Assembly (NCBI RefSeq): GCF_000255295.1
Contig: NC_017030.1
Location: 2,046,001-2,110,000 of the forward strand
From: Corallococcus coralloides DSM 2259
GTDB lineage: Bacteria; Myxococcota; Myxococcia; Myxococcales; Myxococcaceae
Direction: 5' to 3'
DNA: 64,000 nucleotides
Part shown: positions 52,201 through 60,221 of the stretch, in pieces
Layout: each line of letters starts with the position of its first letter
Numbering within the stretch: position 1 is the stretch's first letter
Translations under genes and position numbers: made by a program
The notes under the pieces: generated by a model
Seen by the model: only the letters and a program-made list of their open reading frames with translations
The model's database searches: none
Told to the model about the DNA's origin: nothing

Positions 52201-52826
52201 TCCGCGGGGGAGCGCTTCTCCAAAATCTTCAGCATGTCCTCGTTGGAGCCGAACAGGCCGTCCATCTCGGACTGGAGGTTGACCGCGTCGCTCTTCGCGC
52301 CGTTGCCCTGGAGCAGGCCTTCCGCGCGCTGCAGGTCGGAGCCGCCCAGCTCGTCCCGGATCTTCTCATCCAGGTTCTTGCCGTAGTGGTCCTGGTAGCT
52401 CTGGCGGATCATCGCGATCTGCTCGGGCGTCTTGCCCTCGAGCGTCTTGAAGATCTTGTCCTCGTCGGTGCCCCACCCGGTCATGCCGCCGTCCATGGCC
52501 TCGCGCAGGGCGCTGGCGTCCTTGTCCGCCTGGGCCTGCGTGTACGCAGGCGCGGCCGGGGCGGGAGCAGGCGCCGGGGCCTGCGGGGCGGGCGCGGGCG
52601 GTGCCGGCGGGCCGGCGACGGTGTTGCGCGTCGTCGCGACGTTCGCGGTCGGCGTCCCCAGCGACGGGCCGGTCCGGCCCTGGGGGCTCTCGAAGCTGGA
52701 GCGGTCGCGAGGCGCGGGCTTGGGTGCGGGAGGAGGAGGCGGCGGCGGTGGAAGAGGCTTTGGGGCCGGCGGCTGCTGCGGGAGCGTGCGCGGAAGGCCG
52801 TTGTTACGAGGTCCGTCGATCGCCAT
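49218..52826 (-). CDS. Polymorphic toxin: annexin-like repeats plus RNase A-like domain
   Basis: 1,202 residues, ATG at 52826 after GGAG. Residues 1-98 are a Pro-rich disordered N-terminus without signal peptide. Five annexin-like repeats follow at about 106-174, 184-255, 272-333, 343-406 and 423-483. Three keep the calcium-site type GxGTDE (GWGTDED, GWGTDEG, GMGTDED), and the usual Y(G)KxL...EL pattern is present. A hydrophobic, Ala/Gly-rich stretch at about 560-700 is typical before toxin tips. The last about 140 residues resemble the bacterial RNase A-like (CdiA-CT) domain: His1074 in DRHGAS, Arg1095, and VLTAFPGP with Thr1197; the usual Tyr two residues on is Phe1199. This should be an RNase effector. 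Confidence 0.75.
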   Translation of the reverse strand: MAIDGPRNNGLPRTLPQQPPAPKPLPPPPPPPPAPKPAPRDRSSFESPQGRTGPSLGTPTANVATTRNTVAGPPAPPAPAPQAPAPAPAPAAPAYTQAQADKDASALREAMDGGMTGWGTDEDKIFKTLEGKTPEQIAMIRQSYQDHYGKNLDEKIRDELGGSDLQRAEGLLQGNGAKSDAVNLQSEMDGLFGSNEDMLKILEKRSPAERHAIAQQYADMNGGTPAGQKPEDVLLARMGREMDGAQLERARSMLSAGQASTPAEATALETQALKAGLEEDMAGWGTDEGRIFERLERATPEQRAILAQDEGLKAKLKDELSTEEYDRAVGLMQGNPAQADAARLREAMGGFFGADESGVRDILQGKTPEQINAIKAEYQKQTGQSLDAQIQKWDGGDRDVTLRLLNPPAADDAKGQAEASAERLFLAMDGMGTDEDAIRSELSGKSKAQLNDIAAAYQQKYGKDLRSELDGELDGRDELELLKQDYDLGAIDPNDPNAAQERVRRLREVQSNESGFGVNLLDGIQHLTKGESDNDILNRNLDRADRAIATGDTQRANTLTGYATEDVKALQSAKDSLAETTATVAVVAATTAAVIATGGAATPLAVAGYAALGATTRAVTYATIQGGAAGAQDLSRQALIGAVEGGTAVIPIGKGASAVTGGTRVAATQATEAAVRTTVRETAEGTVRTAIKQGIKEGAYGGAAGGAMDAATQSETWKDGALTGVGRVATRAVTDGTVGAVTGGVVSGGLAKGADLIKPREIPVIHNPDLPGNTTKVRYDNGQVRIEAGPHATPADIAAHQETARLLQKYEGPTGQIRQLKDRVQQALTRTPGYGTQGFESKLEVQKLKNILGGLEAAQKRIDDSIAGMSGKPTAATVAERAALQRDIANVEFQIEFHAKRLESLAPGTGSVAMHGTPGATTPDWAGVGTTVNTVGQVTPPPQVPMTAAEDAAINGPRNAATETPQQFKARQAEGRRVYSERTYDPKTRTQAELNRDADPAVFTQLDSAGNKVPIESQQMAKVRAERAQTEMLRRGVIREQQLAEAFPNGPTLNVAANDAAHGAAHNAHTLDRHGASVPTNIADAPPGARTIESRVTDGAGWGKVENNSFQWSSDATMDATINKYVADNWDTIKTNLALYGHSDHLNIPVPPGTTVGNGFTATVDSAGRRAVPANAGSYNVKLRLIDGTPPQVMVLTAFPGP

Positions 52827-52991
52827 CGTCTGTCTCCGAAGACTTCTCTGCCCTCGGTGGGTCCAATACTGGCGCCCTGGAACCGCGGCGTCCCCCGCCA
52901 CCGGGTGCAATCCTTTTCCCCATTATCGCATCAACCCGCCTCCAGGTTGCCTGTCGAGCCGGGCGGACCGGAATCCCAGGTAGGCACTGGC

Positions 52992-53852
52992 CTACACTGT
53001 GCGGGTGGCGCGCAGGCGGGGCGGAGTGAAGGACAGCTCGCGGACCTGGAGCCGGGAGGTGGTGAAGCCGTCGAAGCGCTTGGGGGCCTCCGGCGTGCCG
53101 GCGCGGACGGCGACGTGGGACTCCACGTCCATCTCCAGGCGGATGGGCCACAGCCGGTCCAGGGAGAGCAGGCAGCCGCCGTGGCCCTTGGCCTCGGTGT
53201 GCATGGAGGCTTCGCCCTTGACGCCCGGAGGCGGGCGGAGCGAGGCGGGGATGGGCTGGGGCGTGCGCGGCGTCTCCATCTGGAGGCGGAGGCCCACGGA
53301 CTGGCCCTCCAGGCTGCGCAGCTCCACGCGCGTGTTCGCGCCGGTGAGGGCGCCGCTTCCCGCGCCCTTCTCCTCCCAGCGGGCCCCGACGCCCACGGGT
53401 TCGCCAGGCAGGAAGGTGCCCAGGTCCTTGAGCAGTCCGGCCATCTGCTGCATCTGGCCGCGCACGGGCGCGGAGAGGTCCGCGGGCAGCTTCCACTCGA
53501 AGCCGCTGGAGCGGCCGCTGGGGGCCACCTGGCCTTCGCCCTTCAGGCCGGGCAGGGGAGACAGCTGCGCGCGGGCCGCCTCCACGGTGCGCACGGGCGT
53601 GCGCGCGGCGACGAGCAGGTCCACCTCCTCCAGCGTGAAGCGGTAGCGCGCGCTGCCATCCGGGAGCACGCGCAGGACCTCCACGGCCATCACCATCTGC
53701 ACCCCCGGCATCGCGGGGCCGGGCTTGCTGCGGCCCGCGTCGCGAAGCGTGGTGGTGGTCTCCGACCGCATGCCGATGCGCTGCACCCCGCCGAACAGGG
53801 GGCGCAGCAGGAGGGGCTTCTGGGGGGCCTGACCGCGATGCAGGACGTGCAT
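52992..53852 (-). CDS. Hypothetical protein (DUF6263-like)
   Basis: 286 residues from the ATG at 53852; an upstream in-frame extension to 53972 has no ribosome site. The pattern is all beta: GMRSETTTTLRD, VQMVMAVEVLRVLPDGSARYRFTLEEVDLL, and a late DMDVESHVAVRAG-like strand. This resembles DUF6263 proteins, which are usually secreted or lipoproteins, but no signal peptide is found here. The function is unknown. It stands between the toxin start region (165 bp away) and a divergent membrane protein gene; nothing ties it to the toxin operon. Confidence 0.55.
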   Translation of the reverse strand: MHVLHRGQAPQKPLLLRPLFGGVQRIGMRSETTTTLRDAGRSKPGPAMPGVQMVMAVEVLRVLPDGSARYRFTLEEVDLLVAARTPVRTVEAARAQLSPLPGLKGEGQVAPSGRSSGFEWKLPADLSAPVRGQMQQMAGLLKDLGTFLPGEPVGVGARWEEKGAGSGALTGANTRVELRSLEGQSVGLRLQMETPRTPQPIPASLRPPPGVKGEASMHTEAKGHGGCLLSLDRLWPIRLEMDVESHVAVRAGTPEAPKRFDGFTTSRLQVRELSFTPPRLRATRTV

Positions 53853-54103
53853 GGACCGCGACTCTAGCCCCGCCGCGCCGCTTGTGAATCCGGGCGGTGG
53901 ACGCTGGGGCCAGGTCGGAACCGTGGATGTCTGCGATTGCGCCCCGGGGCCACTGTGCCCGTCGCGAAACACCGGGACTGTGTTGCTTTTGGAAAGGGGA
54001 GATTCCAGGCAAAGCCAGACAGCACTGTCTCAGTGCGCGAGGGTGTTTTTCCCAGGGCGCGAGAACTTGCTTCCGAGGGGCGAAACACGTCGCGGAGACA
54101 GAA

Positions 54104-54868
54104 GTGATTGTTTATAGACGTTCCGCCCAGGCCCGTCTGGAGACAGCACTGAAGCGCTCTCACCACAAGATCCTTCCAACTCACTCGGTGTATTGGTTCC
54201 TGGCGGGCCTGGCTTTGCTCTACGTGGAGGCCGCGGCGCTCCTGGACCCCCTGGGCGTGCCCCTGCTCCCGCATCAGGTGGTCCAGGACGTGCTCCGGAG
54301 CGGGTTCGGCTTCTACCTGCTGCTGCTGTGCGTCCCCTACTGCATCTGGATCCTGGGCTGGCGGGCCAATGACCTCTACGCCTGGCTGATGGCGCCGCAC
54401 ACCTTGACGGTGGACGACGAAGCGCTGCGCGCGGACGGCATGCGGATCCGCTGGCGGGACGTGCGGGAGATCATCGAGCAGCACGCGGACGACCGCCTCA
54501 TCCTGCGCCACACGGGTGGAACGCTGCGGCTGCGGCTGTACCTGTGGAGCGACCCGGACGTCCTGCACGAGGCGGTGCTGGAGCAGGTCGTGTCGCGCCT
54601 GCTGGCGCGCGTGAGCCACCAGGTCTCCGAGGGGAAGCCGGTGCGCTTCGGGCCGCTCGTCCTGGGCGACGCGGGGCTCATCCACCGGGGGAAGCTCTGG
54701 CGCTGGGGCGACATCGAGAGCATCCGCCTCCAGGACGAGGTGGAGCAGGGACAGACGTCCCGCGACCTGGTCATCGTCGCCCAGGGCAGGACCCGGAAGT
54801 TCGACGAAGCGAAGGTCATCAACTCGCCAGTCCTGCTGGCCTATCTGTCAGACCGGCTGGCCGGCTGA
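54104..54868 (+). CDS. Membrane protein with two PH-like segments (DUF6585-like)
   Basis: 254 residues from the GTG at 54104, which has GGAG eight bases upstream; the longer frame to 53897 has no ribosome site and a Cys/Arg-rich leader unlike a real protein. Two membrane helices lie at about 25-45 and 65-85. Two related soluble halves then follow, each ending in a short strand pair: MRIRWRDVREIIEQ and HRGKLWRWGDIESIRL. They look like bacterial PH-type domains of YcxB or DUF6585 kind. The function is unknown. It is followed 21 bp later by another small membrane protein of related style, so they probably form an operon. Confidence 0.6.
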   Translation: MIVYRRSAQARLETALKRSHHKILPTHSVYWFLAGLALLYVEAAALLDPLGVPLLPHQVVQDVLRSGFGFYLLLLCVPYCIWILGWRANDLYAWLMAPHTLTVDDEALRADGMRIRWRDVREIIEQHADDRLILRHTGGTLRLRLYLWSDPDVLHEAVLEQVVSRLLARVSHQVSEGKPVRFGPLVLGDAGLIHRGKLWRWGDIESIRLQDEVEQGQTSRDLVIVAQGRTRKFDEAKVINSPVLLAYLSDRLAG

Positions 54869-54889
54869 CGCACCCACGGGCATCCCGAC

Positions 54890-55387
54890 ATGGAAATCTA
54901 CCGCTCCCCCCAGTCCAAGAAGCAGGCGGAGAAGCCGCGCGCCATCTACTACTCACGGGGCAAGCTCATCGCGGGCGTGGTCATCTGGGTGGTGGCCACG
55001 GGCGGCTTCGGCGCGCTCACCTTGCATGCGCTCCCGGTGAGCAACCTCTGGATCGCCATCGCGCTCATCACCCTGTCCTCCGCCTGGATGCTCTTCAACT
55101 GCATCCGCGCGCTGGGGAAGCTGGACAGCCCGGTGCTGCTCATCGGGCGGGACGGCATCCGCTTCCCGGATGGCGTGCTCATCGCCTGGGGGGACATGAA
55201 GGAGAACGTCTACTACGCCCAGTCCTACATGGGCCTGCCGATCCTCAAGATGGTGCAGATCAAGACCACGCTCGCGAAGCCCCGCGTGAAGAAGCTGCGG
55301 GTCGCCGCGCTCGCCATGGACAGCGACGAGTACATGGAGCTCTGTGACAGCTACAGCCAGGGCGGCGGGGTTCCCGCCGCGCGCTGA
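54890..55387 (+). CDS. Small membrane protein (STM3941-like)
   Basis: 165 residues. It starts MEIYRSPQSKKQAEKPRAIYY, has two membrane helices (GKLIAGVVIWVVATGGFGAL and ISSAWMLFNCI-type), then a soluble PH-like end (LIGRDGIRFPDGVLIAWGDMKENVYY, KKLRVAALAMDSDEYMEL). This matches the general plan of STM3941-type proteins: two helices plus a cytosolic beta domain. The function is not known. It is cotranscribed with the preceding gene and ends 6 bp from a convergent lipoprotein gene. Confidence 0.6.
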   Translation: MEIYRSPQSKKQAEKPRAIYYSRGKLIAGVVIWVVATGGFGALTLHALPVSNLWIAIALITLSSAWMLFNCIRALGKLDSPVLLIGRDGIRFPDGVLIAWGDMKENVYYAQSYMGLPILKMVQIKTTLAKPRVKKLRVAALAMDSDEYMELCDSYSQGGGVPAAR

Positions 55388-55393
55388 CGTGGC

Positions 55394-55918
55394 TCAAGGG
55401 GCGGCCGGCTCGGGCGTCACGCCGACGGTCCGCGTCTTGCCGTCCTTGTCCACCTCCAGCTTGATGCGCGGGTTGCCCTGGCCGTCGTGGATCACGATGC
55501 TCGCCACGCCATTCTCCACGCCCATCGTGATGCGCTCCTTCCAGTCATGCCGGAAGGTGACGGTGGGCTGGCCCTGGATGAGGCCCATGCACATGGACTC
55601 GTAACCCTCGTCGCTGTCGAAGCAGAGGGCGCGGATTCCATTGATGTCGAACAGCCCCAGGCCTCCAATCTCCTGCCCGGTGGGGCTGAGGAACTGGAGG
55701 CCGTGGGCGGTGGCGGCGCGCTTGAGGCCCTGGGGATTGGGCATCGGCGCCGCGATGCGGATGCGCGTCTGGCCGTTCTCGTCGACGATGTTCAGCTCCC
55801 GGACGGAGAGGGACTCCGCGGGGCGGGTCGCGGCGGTGCCGCCAGCACACGCGCCCAGGACCAGCGCGGAGGAGGAAACGGCTGCCAGCACGAAGGGACG
55901 GAAGCGGGGAGAGGTCAT
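55394..55918 (-). CDS. Lipoprotein of unknown function
   Basis: 174 residues. Signal peptide MTSPRFRPFVLAAVSSSALVLGAC with lipobox LGAC. The mature part has repeated strand pairs of the form LNIVDENGQTRIRIAAPMP and VASIVIHDGQGNPRIKLEVDKDG. These resemble the beta-helix or beta-solenoid strands seen in bacterial surface proteins that begin VVDaxGKxRxxL. No catalytic residues are apparent. It is monocistronic. Confidence 0.7.
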   Translation of the reverse strand: MTSPRFRPFVLAAVSSSALVLGACAGGTAATRPAESLSVRELNIVDENGQTRIRIAAPMPNPQGLKRAATAHGLQFLSPTGQEIGGLGLFDINGIRALCFDSDEGYESMCMGLIQGQPTVTFRHDWKERITMGVENGVASIVIHDGQGNPRIKLEVDKDGKTRTVGVTPEPAAP

Positions 55919-56017
55919 GAGGAGCGCGAACCTAGACGCTGCTCCGGTCCCTGTCCCCAGGGAGCTGCCATCCTTCCGTCACGGTTGGGTCATGGGCCGC
56001 CAGACATCGTCTGACTT

Positions 56018-56965
56018 CTACGCGGGCAGCGTGCCCTGGCCGGTGGCCAGCGTGTTCATGAAGGACTTCACCTTCTGCACGTAGGTGGCGTCGCCGGTGC
56101 CGGCGGGGATGGCGTCCGGATTGCTCTTGTCCACGCCGTTGGGGCCGGAGTTGTAGGCGCGCAGGGCCAGCTCATCGCTGCCGAACTGCGCCTTCATGTC
56201 CTTCATGTAGAAGGCGCCCGCCAGGATGTTGGTCTCCGGGTCGGAGAGGTTCTTGCCCTGGAGCTCCGGGTGCTTCGCCTGCAGCTCCCCGTAGGTGTTG
56301 GGGTTGACCTGCATCAGGCCGGTGTCCGTCAGGCCGTTGCCGCCGTTGGTGGAGACGGCCTCCAGGTTGCCGCGCGACTCCTGCCAGATCTGCGCGGCCA
56401 GCATCTCCGCAGGCATGCCCGTCTTGGCGGAGGCGGACTCGATGGCGCTGCGGAACTTCTCCAGCCCCGGGGGCAGGTTGCCGCCCAGCTTCGTGCCGCC
56501 GCTCGAAGACGAGGCCGTGGGCCCCACGACACCCGTGTTGCCATTGGACACCGCGGTCTGCGACGCCGCCGGGCCCACCACGCCGGTGTTGCCGTTGAGC
56601 GCCACGGGAGGACGCGCCGAGTCCTGCGGCGTGAAGCTGCTGTCGGAGAAGGGCTGCGAACCCGCGCCGCACTTGCCGCCCTGCGCACCGGAAACGCCCT
56701 GCGCGGCACCCGGCACGGCCTGCGCCACCAGCTGCACGATGGAGGTCAGCGCGGACAGCGTGTCCTGCAGCAGCTTGCCCAGCTCCGCGCCCTTGCCGGA
56801 GCCGATGTCGAAGCCGTCCTTCTGGAAGGCGGCGAGCCCCGGCTTCTGGGCCGAGGAGAACCCATCCCCGCCCCCCGGACGGCCCGCGAGGCGGGGGGAG
56901 GCGGCGTCCTGCACCGGCATGCGGGACATGGAAGCGGAGGGGCTGCGGAGGGGCGAGATGGCCAT
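56018..56965 (-). CDS. SLT-type lytic transglycosylase with leaderless FQxDGFD N-terminus
   Basis: 315 residues. From about 165 the SLT (soluble lytic transglycosylase) domain is clear: catalytic Glu196 in AAQIWQESRGN, then GLTDTGLMQVNPNTYGEL, DPETNILAGAFYMKDM and ALRAYNSGPNG. It should cleave the MurNAc-GlcNAc bond of peptidoglycan. There is no signal peptide. The N-terminus (MAISPLRSPSAS, FQKDGFDIG, KCGAGSQPF) shares elements with the hypothetical protein at 18.9-19.9 kb, and NGNTGVVGP occurs twice in the linker. A sigma-54-type promoter precedes it. Without a signal peptide, export must use another route or the N-terminus itself; a role as an effector or secretion-system-associated lysozyme is plausible. 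Confidence 0.82.
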   Translation of the reverse strand: MAISPLRSPSASMSRMPVQDAASPRLAGRPGGGDGFSSAQKPGLAAFQKDGFDIGSGKGAELGKLLQDTLSALTSIVQLVAQAVPGAAQGVSGAQGGKCGAGSQPFSDSSFTPQDSARPPVALNGNTGVVGPAASQTAVSNGNTGVVGPTASSSSGGTKLGGNLPPGLEKFRSAIESASAKTGMPAEMLAAQIWQESRGNLEAVSTNGGNGLTDTGLMQVNPNTYGELQAKHPELQGKNLSDPETNILAGAFYMKDMKAQFGSDELALRAYNSGPNGVDKSNPDAIPAGTGDATYVQKVKSFMNTLATGQGTLPA

Positions 56966-57018
56966 GGCGGGGGGCCTCGAAAGGGATTGGGTTTCGGTGA
57001 AGCGATGCAGGACCCCAT

Positions 57019-57034
57019 AGCAGCCGGTGTGCCA
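57019..57034 (-). promoter_or_regulatory. Sigma-54-type promoter (-24/-12)
   Basis: On the minus strand TGGCACACCGGCTGCT fits TGGCAC-N5-TTGCW with one mismatch and the correct 12-base GG-to-GC distance. It lies about 55 bp before the lytic transglycosylase ATG. It is followed by a leader (TGCATCGCTTCACCG) almost identical to that below the sigma-54 element at 19.95 kb. Confidence 0.7.
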
Positions 57035-57208
57035 GCCCCCATGGACCGGGCGGGCGCGGACAACCCCTGGATTTCACGGGCAACGCGCAGGGGCGCTGGG
57101 GCCCGTGCCTGGTGACTCCCGTCACCGGCCCGATGCCCTCCGTCATCAGCCGAACCCGCCGTCACCCCGCGAATGACAGGGGGGCCGCGCGTCGTGCAGA
57201 ACGCTCCC

Positions 57209-58165
57209 ATGGCCGACATCACCCACCGCACCGTCCGGACGAATGGCATCCACCTGCACCTCGCCGAGGCCGGCCAGGGCCCGCTGGTCCTGCTCCTCCA
57301 TGGCTGGCCGGAGTCCGGGTACTCGTGGCGCCACCAGCTCCGGGCGCTCGCGGACGCCGGCTACCACGCGGTCGCGCCCGACGTTCGCGGCTACGGCCAG
57401 AGCGACCGGCCCGAACCCATCGAGGCGTACAGCATGAAGCAGCTGCTGGCGGACTTCGTGGGCCTGCTCGATGCGCTGGGGGAGAAGACCGCGGTGGTGG
57501 TGGGCCACGACTGGGGCGCGGCGATGGCGTGGAACTGCGCCGCGCTGCACCCGGACCGCTTCCGCGCCGTCGTGGGCATGAGCGTGCCGCACCTGGGCCG
57601 CACGCCCATGCCGCCGACCCAGCTCTTCCGGCATGTGTTCGGGGACAAGTGGTTCTACATCCTCTACTTCCAGGAGCCGGGCATCGCCGAGGCGGAGCTC
57701 GAAGCGGACATCCCGAGGACGCTCCGCATCACCCTGGGCGGCATCCCCGGCTTCGACACGCAGGCCGAGGCCGTGAAGTCGCGCCGCCAGGGCGACGGCT
57801 TCCTCACCGGCCTCCCGGTGCCGGATCCGCTGCCCGCGTGGCTCACGGAGGCGGACCTCGCGCACTTCGCGAAGGAGCTCCGGCACAGCGGCTTTCGCGG
57901 CGGGCTCAATCGCTACCGCAACATGGACCGAGACTGGGAGGAGCTGCCCGAACTGGCGACGACCCTCATCCCGCAGCCCGCCCTGTTCATCACCGGGGAG
58001 AAGGACCCGGGCCGCGCCTTCGCTCCGCTGGACCCCATGAAGGCCCTGGTGCCGCGGCTCCAGGACGTGCTCGTCATTCCGGACGCGGGCCACTGGGTCC
58101 AGCAGGAGCGCCCCGCGGAGGTGAACGCCGCCCTGCTGGCGTTCCTGAAGTCACTGCCCGCGTGA
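57209..58165 (+). CDS. Alpha/beta hydrolase, epoxide hydrolase-like
   Basis: 318 residues. Oxyanion-hole motif HGWPES (His31), nucleophile Asp101 in VVGHDWGAAMAW and the catalytic His in VIPDAGHWVQQERP are all present; Asp rather than Ser as nucleophile in GHDWG marks the epoxide-hydrolase/haloalkane-dehalogenase group. The cap region around residues 140-230 holds Tyr residues of the kind epoxide hydrolases use for ring opening, but I cannot assign them firmly. The ATG at 57209 is preferred; a start at 57173 is possible. Its 3' end overlaps the convergent histidine-kinase gene by 15 bp. Confidence 0.85.
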   Translation: MADITHRTVRTNGIHLHLAEAGQGPLVLLLHGWPESGYSWRHQLRALADAGYHAVAPDVRGYGQSDRPEPIEAYSMKQLLADFVGLLDALGEKTAVVVGHDWGAAMAWNCAALHPDRFRAVVGMSVPHLGRTPMPPTQLFRHVFGDKWFYILYFQEPGIAEAELEADIPRTLRITLGGIPGFDTQAEAVKSRRQGDGFLTGLPVPDPLPAWLTEADLAHFAKELRHSGFRGGLNRYRNMDRDWEELPELATTLIPQPALFITGEKDPGRAFAPLDPMKALVPRLQDVLVIPDAGHWVQQERPAEVNAALLAFLKSLPA

Positions 58166-60121
58166 GGCCCCGTCGCGGGGCAGGCGCACGGTGAACGTGG
58201 TGCCTTGCTTGAGGGTGGAGGTGACGTCGACGGTGCCGCCGTGGGCCTCCACCAGCTGCTTCACGATGTAGAGCCCCAGGCCCACGCTGCGGCCGGTGGA
58301 GTCCACCTCCGACGTCGCGCGCTGGAGGGGCTCGAAGATGCCGGGGAGCTTCTCCGGGGGGATGGGCGTGCCCTGGTTGTGCACGGACAGGCACACCCAG
58401 CCGTCCTCGCCCCGGGTCGTCACCTGCACCGGGCTCGTTTCGGGGCTGTACTTGATGGCGTTGGTGACCAGGTTCTGCACCACCTGGGCAATCCGCTCGG
58501 AGTCCCACACTCCCGTCGCGTCGCCTCGCTCCTGCACCCGCAGGGTGCGGCCGGGGTGCGCCGCGTCCACCTGCTCCAACACCTGCCGGGCCACCTGGTT
58601 CAGGTCCGCGGCCCGGGGCGCGATGGGGATGCCCTTGCCCAGCCGGGCCTGGGTGAAGTCCAGCAGGTCTCCCACGAGCCGCACCGCGCGGTGCACGGCG
58701 GACTGGATGCGCAGCACGGACTGGGCGGTGCGCGCGTCCAGTTCGTCGCGGCGGGCCATGGCGCTCACCGTCAGGTGGATGGCGTTGAGCGGGGTGCGCA
58801 GGTCATGGCTGACGATGCCAATGAGCTGCTGCTCGAAGTCGACGCGGTCCTGGAGTTGCTGGGTCAGGACGGCCGCGCGTTGGTGAGACCTCACCGCGTC
58901 CGTGGCGTCCCAGGCCACCGCCATGAAGCCCTCGACCGTTCCCTCCAGGTCCCGCATGGGCACGTGCGTGTAGTTGAAGTAGTGCTCCACCCGCTCGCCC
59001 GTGTCCTGGCGGGTGAACTCGAAGCGCTCCTCCGTGAAGACCCGGGGCTCCCCCTTCTGGAAGACGGGGTCGCAGGCCTTCTCGATGATGGACGGCCCCT
59101 GCTCCGCGGGTAGGACCTCGCTCAAGGGCCTGCCGAGCACCTCCTCGCTGCTGCGCTCCCAGAAGCGGCACTGGACGAGGTTGGCGAACTGGATGACGTG
59201 GCGGGGGCCCCGGTAGATGGCGATGCCCACCGGGGCCTGCTCGAAGATGGCGTAGAGCTTGTGGCGCTCCGCTTCCGCTTCGGCATGGGACGCCTGCTCC
59301 CGGGCAAGCAGCGCCACGTGTTCCTCCTCCCGCTTGCGCGCGGTGATGTCGAAGAAGGAGCTGACCGCGCCTACGACTCGGCCATCGGGCGTGCGCAGGG
59401 GCCGGGCATTGACCGACAGCCAGATGCGGCCGCCTCCCGTCTTGTGGATGCCCACCACGTCGCCAGTCACATCCTCGCCCGTGCGAAGCGCGCTGCATGT
59501 GCGGATGCTCCTCGCCGGGGTACGGGCTGCCGTCCTCCCGGATGGCCTCCCAGCGCGGATCGAAGGGGGTGCGGCCCCGCAGGTGGTTGGCGGACAGGCC
59601 CAGCTTCTGTTCTGCGGCGGGATTGGCGAAGCGGATGGTCCCCTGTTCGTCGTGCAGGGTGACGCCCTCGGCCAGCGAGGCGAGGATGGCGCTCAGCCGC
59701 GCCTCGCTCTGCCGAAGGGCCTCCTCCGCCAGCTTGCGCTCGGTGATGTCCTGCGTGACCTTCACGAACCCGCAGGGCTGGCCCGCGTCGTCACGCAGGA
59801 GCCACAGGTCTATCTCCGCGATGAAGAGGCTCCCGTCCTTGCGCTGCCGGGGCTCCTCGCCCTGGTAGTGCCCCGTCTCGAAGGCCTCCTTCAGCTCTTT
59901 CTCCGGACGCGCCCCTGCTGGCGGTAGTCCTCGGGAAAGAGCATGCGGAAGTGCTGGCCCAGGACCTCCTCGGCGCGCCAGCCCTTGATGTGCTCGGCGC
60001 CCGGGTTCCAGCTGATGATGTGCCCTTGCAGGTCGATGCCGAAGATGGCGCGGTCCTTCGCGCTCTGGACCGGGAAGCGGAAGAGCACATCCGTGTTCTG
60101 GCCTGCGTGCGTGCACTCCAT
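58151..60121 (-). CDS. PAS-domain sensor histidine kinase, interrupted by two frameshifts
   Basis: Three overlapping frames add up to one protein of about 655 residues. Order: PAS (IFGIDLQGHIISWNPGAEHIKG), a second PAS (GVTLHDEQGTIRFANPAAEQ), a third PAS (APVGIAIYRGPRHVIQFAN), HisKA with the phosphorylated His in IVSHDLRTPLNAIHL, and HATPase_c (NLVTNAIKYSPE, GRSVGLGLYIVKQ). Two breaks are visible, each explained by one missing base: near 59910 (between DYRQQGR and PEKELKEAF) and near 59495 (between HPHMQRA and TGEDVTGDVVG). No receiver domain or partner regulator is adjacent. It is either a decaying gene or carries consensus errors; if intact it is an orphan cytosolic sensor. Confidence 0.7.
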
Positions 60122-60221
60122 GCGTGCCACGGTCCCTCCAGGTCGTGAAACACGCGAGCCGTGAGCCGCCGTTCCCCGAGTCACAGGGAGTGGACGCCGG
60201 GCCCCGGCCGGAGCGCTGGTG

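Noticed and set aside
48561-53867. A 1,768-residue open frame on the plus strand opposite the toxin operon
   Set aside because: It is antisense to three genes with clear domains and ribosome sites. Its Arg/Ala/Gly/His-rich composition is the standard shadow of high-GC coding sequence.
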